NCBI GenBank assembly: GCA_947685225.1
Contig: CANTUV010000039.1
Location: 34,526,001 to 34,590,000 of the forward strand
Direction: 5' to 3'
Source: Garcia nutans
Lineage: Eukaryota; Streptophyta; Magnoliopsida; Malpighiales; Euphorbiaceae
Length of the DNA stretch: 64,000 nt
Under the pieces are notes generated by a model that was given only the letters and a program-made list of their open reading frames with translations, searched no databases and was not told the DNA's origin. Made by a program: the position numbers and the translations under genes. Shown piece after piece: positions 36,310 through 47,988 of the stretch (within the stretch, counting starts at the first letter, position 1; each line of letters opens with the position of its first letter).

Positions 36310-36393
36310 AATCACTATAAAAAAATTACTTATTAGTGACTAACGAATTTTGTTGCTAATGATATATTTTTCGTTGCTATTAATATTAGTGAC

Positions 36394-37599
36394 TGATGGC
36401 GAATCAGTGCTATCGCAATGTTACTGCAAGTACACGGGTCATGCAAGTAATAAAATAGTGAGTAAGATATCATTCTACTAGGGTCAAGGGGCAGCGTCCC
36501 AGAAAATTTTAAAAACTGGCTTTTAAGGTTGTAGGTTTTAGTGTTGAAAATTAAGATTTTAGGGTTTAAGATTTAGAAAATAGGGTTTTGGGATTTTTGA
36601 AAGCTGATCAAAGTTTTAAAGTTTATATGAATTAAAGTCACTGTGAATTAAAGAGCTTAAATGAAGCTACTGTGAGTTTTTATGAAAAAATCTTAAGTGA
36701 GTCTGTGTAGCATATTGGTTAAATAACCATGCACAATAGAAAACAAATAAATATCCTAAGCTAGCAAGTTTACTTGTTTTAGTTTATATGATGTAGAAAA
36801 ATAATAACAGAAATCTGCACTCCATGTAAACTATGAATTGATTTTAAAAGAACCAACCTAGTGTAACTTTAATTAGATGAAGAACGAACTTATTCAATAT
36901 TTAAAATAATCAAATCATATTATATTTATTTAATTTAGAATATATAGTCATTTGTTGGCTCCACCAAAATCGTTGAATGATAATTCTAGGTGAGCTTTGA
37001 TCAAGACAACACAACCTTGTTGCCTTGTGGATAGGAGTGTTCTTTTTCTTCTTGGTTGCTTCGGGTTGCTTCAAAGTTCAAATGTTCAATCATAATTCTT
37101 GAGTAATTTTTGTTGTCCTTATTTCTATGTCTAAGACTACTATTTATAGAATTTAAAATAAAACCTAATATGTTCAAGAAGTTAAAACTATTTAGGAAAT
37201 TAATTGATGTTTTCATGTAAAAATAGAATTTTGGCAAAAATCGGCCAACGCACTGGCACGGGTTGCTGAGACACGAGCAATGAGGCTGGGATGCAAACAA
37301 TCGGTCGAGCGCCTGCGAGGAGCTACCCAATTCATTGCAACATGCACCTGCAACGAATTGGTGCAGGCCCTTTCGGCCTGCGGCGAACTGCCTTGCCGCG
37401 TGTCGCTCAGAAAATTGGTCTATCCGATTTTTTATTTTTTATTATATATATATATTAAAAATAAATAAAATAAATAATAAATATTAAAATAAGTATTAAA
37501 ATAAATAATAAAATAAAATAAATAATAAATACCACAAAAAATATTTTGGACATATTTTAAAATATTTGACTGGACTTAGTAAAAAATTAAGTGTCTACA
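36394..37599 (-). repeat. Left LTR-like block of C (chimeric or interrupted)
   Basis: The first ~90 bases (TGATGGCGAATC through ACTAGGGTCAAG) match the end of the right LTR at 43329. From about 36485 to 37599 the sequence is unrelated to that LTR. It ends, on the minus strand, as TGTAGACACTTAATTTTTTA, an LTR-like start that matches block E at 60381. No polypurine tract precedes that start. A plausible reading is a foreign LTR (F) inserted in, or recombined with, the native 3' LTR. A GC-rich segment sits at 37240-37420. Confidence 0.55.
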
Positions 37600-37879
37600 C
37601 ACACCCAGGGACATGGGCGTGTCTCTCAATTAAGCTCAAGTTGCCCCTCAAAAGAGAAATTCCCTTTACATATTCAAGTGAACTTAAAACAACACTCAAC
37701 CGGCCAATGATAAAGGAATTAAAAATCAACGAAACAAACTAAAAACATGAAGATTAAAGAAACAAATATCAAAAACAAATGAAATGGTGGGTTGTCTCCT
37801 ACCCAGTACTTCTTTAATATCGTATTAGTTGGACATTCAGGAGTAGTTCATCCCTAGTCTTGTAGGTATAAAACCTCCT

Positions 37880-40800
37880 TCAGCTCATTCAAGTCTCCCC
37901 CTAAATACAGTTTAAGCCTTTGCCCATTAACCTTAAAATCCCTTTTTCTGGATGAGAAATTTCGACCATCCTATAGGAAAAAACTTCTTTGACTATAAAC
38001 GGACCAGACCATCTTGATTTTAACTTACCTGAAAAAAGTCAAAGCCTCAAATTATACAATAATACTTGATCTCCAACTTAAAACTCTTTTCATTCCTTAA
38101 TGTGAGCATCATGCCATCTCTTAGTCCGCTCCTTATACATCCTTGCATTATCATAAGCTTGTAATCTCCATTCATCCAACTCATTGATCTGCAATTTTCT
38201 CCTTTCACCTGTATAGCTAAATCAAGGTTAATATGTTTTATAGCCTAATAAGCATTATGTTCAATTTCTACAGGTAAATGACAAGCCTTGCGATATACCA
38301 GCCTAAATAGCGTAGTACCCACGGGAGTTTTAAATGCAGTCCTAAAGGCCCATAGAGCATTGTCCAATTTCTCAAAGTAATCCTTTCAGGATTGCTCTAT
38401 AGTTTTCTTAAGAATTCTTTTTATTTCCCTTCTTGTGTTCTCAACTTGGCCACTAGTTTAGGGATGGTAAGGAGTAGAAAACTTATGTGTAACACCTAGC
38501 CTTTTGAAAACTTTCTCAAGCTTAGCATTACAAAAGTAAGTACCCTTATCACTTATGATCACTTTTGGTGTACCAAATCTAGAAAATAACTTTTTCAAAA
38601 ACTTCATCACTACCTTAGCATCATTCGTTGCTAAATCTTAGGCTTCAGGCGATTTAGAGACATAGTCTATAGCTATGAGAATATATTTATTACCAAAGGA
38701 ACTAGGAAACGGTCCCATAAAGTTGATTCCCCATATATCAAAGACTTCACACACTAGAATTCCATTTTGGGGCATCTCATCACTAGATGAGATGTTTCCA
38801 ATTCTTTGACAATGATCACAACATTTCACAAAGTCAAAACTATCCCTAAACAGAGTGGGCCAATAAAATCTTGATTCTAGCACCTTTTGAGCAGTCCTAT
38901 TGGCTCCCATATGACCACCAGTTGGTTCAGCATGACAATGACGAAGAATATTCATTATTATTTCTGGCCATGCCACGTAACGCCGGATCATGTGGTCTTT
39001 ACATAGCCTAAACAAGAAAGGATCCTCACAAAAGTAATATTTCAAGTCAGAAAAGAATTTCTTCTTTTCTTGATAAGTCATATCTTTAGGGAGTTCCCTA
39101 GCAGCTAAGTAATTAGAAAATCTACATACCAAGGCATTTCAAAAGTTAAACCATTTACCTCACTTACTATGGCGTAAAGCTGCTCATTAGGGAAATGATC
39201 ATCAATGTCCCCTTCTTCGAACTTCTCCAAGGTTGGGTTCTCTAAGTGATAAAGGTGATATGTTACTAGATTTTCATCTCCTTTTTTATCTTGAATCTTC
39301 AAGTCAAATTCCTACAATAACAAAACCCAACGAATTAGCCTAGCCTTTGCATCAATTTTTGCAAATAAATACCTCAAAGTCGAGTGGTCTGTATAAACAA
39401 TCACTTTGGACAAGGTCAGATAAGATCTAAACTTGTCAAAAGCAAAAACCATAGCTAGAAGTTATTTCTCTATAGCTATGTAATTGGCATGGGCTGCATT
39501 CAGAGTCTTGCTTACATAATAGATGGGCTGAAAATGCTTCTCGTTGTCTTGACCCAAAATTGCCCCCACTGTAAAATCACTTGCATCACACATTAGTTCA
39601 AATGGTAAATCCCAATCGAGAGCCATCATGATTGGAGCATGGGTCAATTTCTCCTTAAGAGTTGAAATCTCTTAAATATTACTTGTTGAATACAAAATTA
39701 ACATCCTTCTCAAGTAGTCTTGTTAGAGAGCGAGCTATCTTAGAAAAATCTCATATAAACCTCTGATAGAAGCCTGCATGTCCTAAAAAGCTTCTGATGG
39801 CCTTAACTGATGTGGGGGCTTGTAGGTTCTCAGTCGTTTCCACCTTAGCCTTGTCCACCTCAATACGATTCCTTCTTGAATCATGAAATGACATTTCTCC
39901 CAACTAAGCACCAGGTTTGTTTTTTTACATCTTATTAAGACCCTCTCAAGGTTTTCTAAACATCCTTTAAATGAGCTGCCATAAACTGAGAAATCATCCA
40001 TGAACACCTCTATAATATCCTTAATAAGCTCATCGAAGATTGCCACCATGCCCCATTGAAAAGTTGTAGGTTCGTTGCATAATCTGAATGGCATCCTTCG
40101 ATATGCGAATGTCCCTTTTGAACAGGTGAATGTAGTTTTTTTTTGGTCTTTTAGGGTAATAGGATTTTGGAAGTAGAATGAAAGGCCATCCAAAAAGCAG
40201 TAGTATTCATGCCTGGATAATCTATCCAACATCTTATCAATGAAGGGCAAAGGAAAATGGTCCTTCCTAGTTGCATCATTCAACTTCTGGTAGTCTATGC
40301 AAACCCTCCAACTGATAACTGTTCTTGTTGGAATTAGCTCATTATTTTCATTGGAAACCACCATCATCCCACCTTTCTTTGGCACTACCTAAACCAGGCT
40401 AGCCCAAGAGTTATCCAAAATTGGATATATAATTCGCACATCAAGTAGTTTGATTACTTTAGCTTTAACTACTTCTTTCATCTTAGGGTTTAGTCTCCGT
40501 TGTGGTTGCACCACTGGCTTGAATTCATCCTCCATTAGTATTTTGTGAGTGCAATAGGATGGACTAATACCCTTAATGTCTGCTATCTTCCAAGCTATAA
40601 CTTACTTATGCTTTTGTAACAACTCGATGAGTTTTACCTTCTGCTCAGAAGATAGGTGGGAACTCAAAATAATTGGCAATTATTCTCCTTTCCCAGGAAT
40701 CCATACTCAAGATTATCCGGAAGGATCTTAAGTTCCAAATGGGGTGGATCAATCGCATATGGTTGCGGCTTCTGTTCTTTTGGCATTTCAATGGTTTCAT

Positions 40801-43075
40801 ACACCCAACACTTAAATGATTTGCTTGCTTTAAGATAAGCAAGCTGCTCCAGTGCTTCTTGATCCTCAACATTATCCTACAATAAACACAACTCAAGGGG
40901 ATCCTTAGAAACAATGTTAGTAACACAATTTAAGATTTCATGCTCAATGATATCATTACATGAGTCCACCTCATTGAGTGTAAGTGGGTGCCTCAAAGCA
41001 TAATGTATATTAAGAACAACTTTCTCACTTCCCACTCTTAAGGCCAATGTGCCATCATGGATATCGATAAGGGCATGAGCTGTATTCAAAAATGGCCGAT
41101 ACTCATCTACATCAATGAGAACAAAATCATTAGGAAAAATGAAATCCCCGACTGTTACCAACACATCCTCTATAATACCACAAGGGTGGATTACTGACTT
41201 ATCAGCAAGTTGAATGGTCATGAATGTTGGTTTAGGTTCTCCAACACCTAACTCTTTGAACATTTTATAGAGCATAACACTTATGCTAGCCCCCAAATCT
41301 GCCAATGCACTTTTAATTTCAAGATTACCTATCAAACATAGAATAGTAAAACTACTAGGATCTTTTAATTTATCAGGCAACCTCTTTTGTAAAATTGCTA
41401 AACTCTTTTTTGATAATTGCACCAAAGATACTTCCCCAAGTTTCCTTTTGTTAGAAAGGAGATCTTTAAAAAATTTAGCTTATTTGGGCATCTGTGATAA
41501 AGCTTCAGCAAATGAAATATTAATGTGCAGTTATTTAAAGAGTTCAAGAAACTTACTGAATCGAGCGTCCATCTTGTCCTTGTTCAACCTTGCTGGATAT
41601 GGCACTCGAGGTCGGTATTCCTTCACTATTCGACTGGGTTCTTATGGTTGATTCCCTTTCTCATTTTCCACTGCAGCCTTCTCACCCAAAGTGATAGTAG
41701 GGTTATCTTCTTTTTCTTGTGTCTTAGCCTCTTCCTCAACCACTTCTTCTCTTTTTTCAACCTCCGCACCCTTAATTTTCTTTCCACTCCTTAGAGTAAT
41801 TGCCTTCAGCTACTCCTTTGGGTTTGCCTCAATATTGCTAGGCAAGCTTCCTTGTGGTCTTTCATTGAGTAACTTGGCAATTTGCCCCATTTGGTTCTCC
41901 AAATTCTGAATGGAGGCTTGCTAATTTCTAAAGGTGGTTTCAATTGATTGAAATCTATTTTCTAATGCTGCTATAAACTTCTCCATCATGTCCTCCAAAT
42001 TTCTTTTTCTTGGAGGGGCAGCTTGTTGATGTTGAGGCTGCTGAAATCCAGGGAGATGCTTTAGATTATTCTGATTACTCCTGGAGAAACTAGGATAATT
42101 TCTTCACCCCAGATTATATATGTTGTTGTAGGGGTTGTTCTGTTATTGCCTTAACATACTCCCAACATAATCCACTTGCTCTTGTCTTGCAAACATATTG
42201 CCACTTTGGCAATCTTGACTTTGATATCCACCCCTACACCCTTCACAAGACATCATCTGCATTGATTCCCCTAAAGATGAAGGTAAAGAATTAATCTTTT
42301 AATTCATTATTTCCAATTGTGCTATCAAAGCCACCACAAGATCTAATTTATGTGAACCAGGGGCCCTTAGTTTTCCTTGTTCCCTTGGAGTTTGCCACTG
42401 ATAATTGGTAAGGGCCATATCTTCAATGAAATCCCTTGCTTGTTTAGGTGTCCTATTATTTATGGTACCCTCGGCTGCTGCATTAATGGATTGCTTGCTT
42501 GTATAATTCAATCCATTGTAGAAATTTTGAATCTGAAGCCATAGTGGAAGCCCATGACAAGGACACCTTCTCAATACATCTTTAAAACTGTTTCAAGCAT
42601 CATAAAGGGTCTCACCATCTTGCTGAAGAAAAGATGAAATATCATTCCTCAACTTGGCAGTCTTGGACGGTGGGAAGTATTTCTCTAGGAATTTTTCTGC
42701 CAACTGACCCCATGTGGTGAAAGTGTTTAGGGGAAAAGATTTCAGCCATTTCTTTGGCCGGTCTCTCAGTGAAAATAGGAACAATCTCAACTTAATTACA
42801 TCTTTTGAGACAATCTGTATATTGAACGTGTCACATATTTTCAAAAAATTCTCAATATGTGCATTAAGATCTTCATCTGGGAACCCATCAAACTGGCAAG
42901 TTTGCTGCACCATTTGAATAACATTTGCCTTTATCTCAAATTTGTTTGTAGCAACTGCCAGCCTTTGTATGCTTGAATTAGTGCCATTAAGAGTGGGCTT
43001 AGCAAATTCTTGCATTTTCCTTTGTTCATTTCCTGCCATCACTTCAAGTTCTTCTTCTGAACTTAAATCTTCCAA
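37880..43075 (-). pseudogene. Athila gag-pol polyprotein of C
   Basis: On the minus strand from about 43075: gag with FSLRDRPKKWLKSFPLNTF and FLEKYFPPSKTAKLRNDISS, continued at 42299-42574 (CPCHGLPLWLQIQNFYNGL). Protease at 40877-41425 has ALADLGASISVMLYKMFKEL, the DLGAS form usual in Athila, and GEPKPTFMTIQLADKSVI. RT (39783-40385) keeps FMDDFSVYGSSF. RNase H (39462-39647) has MCDASDFTVGAILGQ. Integrase (38638-39132) has GGHMGANRTAQKVL, CCDHCQR and FDIWGINFMGPFPSS; the C-terminal LRWSGPF segment is near 38010. Numerous stops and frameshifts separate these. The product would have been one gag-pol precursor. Confidence 0.9.
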
Positions 43076-43302
43076 GTTTGGTTCCGTTTATGCCAGAATC
43101 GCTTTCCTTTCTTCCTTCCGCTTTCTCCTTAATATTCTCTCTAGCTTTGGATCTAATTCAAGTAATTGGGAAGAGCTAGCTCTAGTGTCAAATGGGAAGA
43201 AGTACCTAAAATGACAATCAACAAGCAAGAACCAATGTTAAAATAAATAAAAATAAAAAGTAAATCAACAGTCTTGATTATATTACTAATATTGAAAATC
43301 AT

Positions 43303-43320
43303 TGTCCTCGGCAACAACGC
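43303..43320 (-). other. Primer-binding site of C
   Basis: On the minus strand GCGTTGTTGCCGAGGACAA resembles the Asp-tRNA site of Athila/Tat elements (the same site is better kept in B). It lies eight bases inside the LTR edge at 43329 and has several mutations. Confidence 0.65.
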
Positions 43321-43328
43321 AAATAACT

Positions 43329-44758
43329 TGATGGTGAATATGTGCTATCGCACTGTTACCGCAAGTACACGGGTCACGCAAGTAATAAAATAGTGAGTAA
43401 GATATCGTTCCACTAGGGACAAGTTCAAGTACTATACAATTCTCAACTGTTGTTTAGTAAATCAATAGTTTTTGTGATGATTGAAATAAAAGATGAATTA
43501 CTTAATAAATTAAAATAAAGAAAAATTGAATATTGTGCAAAAAGAGTTGATGATGAAAATACTATCCAGATATTGAATTCCCCTAACCATAAAAATATTT
43601 ATGAATATCAATTTAATTAAATTAAATAATAGTGTTGAATTGGCATTCCTCTAAATTAGATCAAAACCTCTCTCGAGTGAATTAATCCCTAATCACTAAG
43701 TAGAATGCTAGGTATTTCTTCTCAAGCATAATTAAATAGATCATGCAATAAGAACAAGGAAATTTGAACCAAAGGGACTTGTAATCTATCTGTAGCACTC
43801 CAATCAACCCTCAATACTAATAAAAATTATGTTCATATCAAGCTTTCTCAAGTCAATAATATGAAAATTGCAACCAATCAATAAGCATGCTATTATCAAT
43901 TGGAAATAAGAAACTAAGAATCAAAAGGATAAAACAACTCAATCAAATGATTTAATTTAATAAGAATTATTCAATACATACAACAAGGCTAGGGTTCATC
44001 AATATCTAGATAGAAATAATTTAGCTCGTGTTCATAACCAGAAAACCAAAACAAAAGAAATAAGTAAAAGAATTCAAACAATCCATAATGAATGATTTGT
44101 GTTTCTTCACTTCAATCCTTGAATCTTGATTTAAATCTCGTATCAATTGGATCTTCACCTTCACTCTCAGCTGCCCAAAACTCTCTTTTTCTCAAGATGT
44201 CGGCTCTAATAATAAAAACTGATCCCTAATTCACACTTTAGGTCAGATTTTATAGCTCAAAAATTTTGCCTGACACACCTATTGATAAGGGCGTGTCTGT
44301 GGGCATGTCAACGGTGTTGTTTCTGAGCTATAATGACATGGGCAGTGACACGTCTATGTCCTTAGGCATGTCATTGTTACTGCAATGCTGAGTTAGGGAC
44401 ACGGTTAGTGACACGCCCGTGTCCTAGGGTGTGTCACAGCTTCTGTAAGGCATGATCAATGGCACGTTCAGTGACATGCCCATGTTTTCGGGCATGTCAA
44501 AGCTTCTATAAAGTAGTTGAATGACACAGCCATTGACACGCCCATGTCAGTGGGCGTGTCAATTGAAGAATTTTCCCAAAAGAACTCCTTTCCTTGTCTT
44601 TCATTCGTGATTATTGCCTAAATAACCTTAAGGTCCCAACATGTAAAAGGTTCCTGGAATCAACCCTAGTAAACACTTGAACAAACAAATTAAACTCAAT
44701 TTGACAATCAATACACTAAGAAATAGGGGCAAAAACATCATCAACTATACACTTATCA
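43329..44758 (-). repeat. 5' LTR of C
   Basis: On the minus strand it starts TGATAAGTGTATAG and ends CACCATCA, 1430 bases. The interior at 44265-44575 carries clustered inverted GACACGCCC/GGGCGTGTC-type arms. Confidence 0.78.
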
Positions 44759-44763
44759 GTAAC

Positions 44764-47549
44764 AGTTTTATGGAATAGTAAATTTTCAATTTGAATTTAT
44801 CAATGTATGAGGGTTTTTTTGTAATTTTCATGTATATGTCTTAAAGTTTAATAAATTTAATATATTTTCTTTAATTTTTTATTTAATAAATTTTTATTTA
44901 ATATAATTTTGTTGTTCTTATATTCGCAACACATATAAACGTGTACACAATATACACACAATATATATATTATATACACATAACAAACAAAGAAACATAT
45001 ACAACACATACAATATGATGAAATAACATAAAAAAGGTATATCTTATTTATCAATTGTAATTCAGCATATTTAGAACACATACACAACATACACCCATTA
45101 GATATAGACATATAAATAATACATATACAACATATAAACATGATACACATAATACACTTATTAGTTTCTTATCAATTAATATTGCTCTCATTGTATGAAA
45201 ATTTTTGGTTGAAAAATATTAAAAAAAGAAAAGAAATACTTAAAAGTTATAAAATAAAACTTTGAAGTTAATAATGAGAAATAATTAAAATTTTCTCTTT
45301 ATAAAAATTAATATATTTTATATGTTGAAAAAGTAATTTAAAATATGAATTTTTATTATTTTATTTAAATATGTTTATTTAATATAAACATAAGTATAAA
45401 TGATGAAAATTGAAATGAATATTATTCGCAATGATGGAAAAAGTATTTTTGTCATTAAAATATTTTTGAGAGGTATTAGTTTCAGTTAGACTCTAGCCTT
45501 TTAATTTATTTTTTCTCTGCAATTTGGATACAGAGGCTTAAATTCTAAATTCTTGCAACAATTATTGGTTACTAATTTTGTCTTTAGGTTACAAGATTGA
45601 AGGATTGATTCTAAATTCTTATAAAATATATGGTGCCAATTTTTTCAATTAAAATAAATATTATTATTGTACCAAATTCTCTCTCCAAATCAAATAAATT
45701 ATAAATATTTGTGATCAAATTTTCTAATTTCTTGCAAATATAAATCTATTGCAACCACATATACATATGCATCGCTAATAATATGGGTACACATTTTTCC
45801 CTCCAAAAAATTTATCAATATTTGCATCCAATTTTTTTATTTTCTCGCAAATATTACTCAATTCTGACTATATATAAAAAGTCATCGCTAATAATATAGT
45901 ACTAATTCTTCCCTCCAAAATTAGTAGTTATTATTTGTGATCAACTTTTCTAATCTTTTGCAAATATAATTTTATTCCAACAATATATAAAAAGTCATTG
46001 CTAATAATATTTTCCTCTAAATAAATTGATCACTATTTGCAATAATTCTTCCTGTTCTCTTGCAAATATTAACCTATTACAACTACTTATAAAAAATCAT
46101 CGCTAATAATATGATACCAAAATTTTCCTCCAAAATATTTAACTTTTGCGATAAACTTTTCTAATCTTTCGCAAATATTTAACCTATTGCGACTACCTAT
46201 AAAATTTCATCATAAAAAAATAAGGGGTCAACATTTTCCTACAAAAGATTAATCGTTATTTACAACAACCTATTCTAATCTCTCACAAATATTAATCTAT
46301 TTGTAACAATATATAAATAGTCATCGCTAATAATATAGTATAGATTTTTTTCAATATAAGTTTTATGTTTTATTTGCTACAAAAAGTTTTACACCCTGGA
46401 TAATAACTAAAATTTTGCAACGAAGTGACATATTTGGCTAGAAATAATCTTTCTATTGCTATAACTTACAAGATGTCGTCACTAATAGTATGACACCAAA
46501 TTTTTCCACCAAAAAATAATTATAAGTGACGACTTATTATATTATTAGTAACAATATAAAAAAATTGTGACAACTAACAAAAATTTTTTGCCACAACATA
46601 GAAATTGTTATCACTAAAAATTTATTAGTGACAAGTTTTAACATCGACTCATAAACCTTTGATGCAAATGATACATTTTTAATTACTATTTGCAACAAAC
46701 TATTCTAATATATCACAAATATTAATCTATTTGTGACATTATATAAATACTCTTTGCTAATAATATGGTACAAATTTTTTCAATATAAATTCTTTTTTAT
46801 TTTCTTTAAAAACTTTTATACCCTCGATAATAACTAAGATTTTGCAACGAAGTGACATATTTGGCTGTAAATAATTTTTCTTTTGCTATGACTCACAAGA
46901 TGTCGTCGCTAATAATATGGCGCCAAATTTTTCAAAAAAAAAAAAAACTATTAGTGATGACCTATTATACTATTAGTGATAATATAAAAAAAATTGTGAC
47001 AACTAACAAACATGTTTTGCAACGACATAGAAATTGTTATTGCTAAAAGTCTATTAGCGACAAGTTTTAGCATCAATTCCTAAACCTTTAGTGCAAATGA
47101 CATATTTTTAATTCTCTATTTGCATTAAACTATTCTAATCTCTCACAAACATTAATCTATTTGCGACAACATATAAATACTCATCGCTAATAATATGGTA
47201 TGAATTTTTTCAATATAAATTCTTTTTTTATTTGCTACAAAAACTTTTATACCCTAGCTAATAACTAAGATTTTACAACGAAGTGACATATTTGGTTGTA
47301 AATAAATTTTCTTTTGCTACAACTCACAAGATTTTTTCACTAATAATATGGTGCCAAATTTTTTCGCCAAAAAATAACTATTAGTGACAACCTATTATAC
47401 TATTAGTGAAAATATAAAAAAAAATTATGACAACTCACAAATATGTTTTGCAACAACATAGAAATTGTTATCGCTAAAAGTCTATTAGCAACAAGTTTTA
47501 GCATTAACTCCTATATCTTTATTGTAAATGACATTTTTTTTTTGTAGTG
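44764..47549. repeat. Right subterminal region of CACTA K, with ~425-bp repeats
   Basis: Three units, anchored by GAAGTGACATATTTGG at about 46425, 46850 and 47280, are spaced about 425-430 bases. Each holds TCATCGCTAATAATATGG and ACTATTAGTGA blocks. Further left (45700-46400), shorter copies of GCTAATAATAT repeat. Bases 44930-45170 are AC/AT-rich simple sequence. Such terminal arrays are expected transposase-binding DNA. The long reading frame at 44857-45150 is low complexity and not a gene. Confidence 0.78.
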
Positions 47550-47988
47550 AATGTAAGTCAATTTTATATGTTTTGCTAATTCTAACTCCTTTGAATACAA
47601 GTTCACCATTTGAATCTATAACTTTGCATCCTTTAGAGTTAAAACTTGCATTATATCCTTTATCATATAATTGACTCATGCTAAGCAAATTATGTTTTAA
47701 CCCATCAACAAGCTATACATTTTCAATCATATTCTTTCCGAGCATGCTAATAGAACCAATATCAATGATTTTACCTCGAGCATTATTTCCAAATGTAACA
47801 TTATCTCTATGCTTGTAAGTGAGTGTTGTAAAAAACTTTGCATTGCCCGTCATATGCCTCGGGCATCCACTATCCATAAGCCAAACATTTTCATTGATAG
47901 TGGATTTTAGGCATACCTACAAAACAACAATGTTCATTTTCTTTTAGGTACCCAAATGAAGTTGGGTCTTTGAGGGTTAATAGTAGAG
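47550..47988 (-). pseudogene. Protease to pre-integrase segment of Copia P
   Basis: Lying between insertions K and B, this minus-strand piece encodes ENVWLMDSGCPRHMTG (protease, catalytic Asp-Ser-Gly intact) near 47870. Further on are GNNARGKIIDIGS and HNLLSMSQLYDKGYNASFN, leading into the pre-integrase domain that continues at 36289. One in-frame stop occurs before LVDGLKHN. At its upstream end RPNFIWVPK is cut by insertion B at 47988 and its preceding residues resume at 54612. Confidence 0.85.

Larger units (their letters stand above)
36394..44758 (-). mobile_element. Athila-type Gypsy element C
   Basis: Inserted in CACTA K between GTGAC (36389-36393) and GTAAC (44759-44763), a four-of-five duplication. 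On the minus strand: 5' LTR (43329-44758), degenerate Asp-tRNA-type primer site, gag, protease, RT, RNase H, integrase, then a left LTR-like block. Gag and protease types identify the Athila lineage; no env-like ORF was found. The two outer ends share TGATGG(C/T)GAAT...GTGCTATCGC, but the left and right LTR blocks differ beyond their last ~90 bases. Confidence 0.82.
36313..47549 (+). mobile_element. Non-autonomous CACTA element K, split by Athila C
   Basis: The left end is CACTATAAAAAAATTAC (36313) and the right end is TTTTTGTAGTG (47549), inverted CACTA termini. The flanking trinucleotide is AAT on both sides (36310-36312, 47550-47552), the 3-bp duplication typical of the superfamily. The element lies in the polyprotein of Copia P; excising it restores the order protease then pre-integrase. 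Excluding Athila C, K is about 2.87 kb of GTGAC/GTTGCTAAT-rich repeats with no transposase, so it needed enzyme from elsewhere. Strand is arbitrary. Confidence 0.88.

Noticed and set aside
37280..37468. 62-codon frame in a GC-rich patch
   Set aside because: It lies inside LTR-like block F, overlaps an antisense frame of similar length, and matches nothing I know.
44857..45150. 97-codon Cys/Ile/Tyr-rich frame
   Set aside because: It arises from AC/AT simple sequence inside CACTA K; low complexity, no start context or domain.
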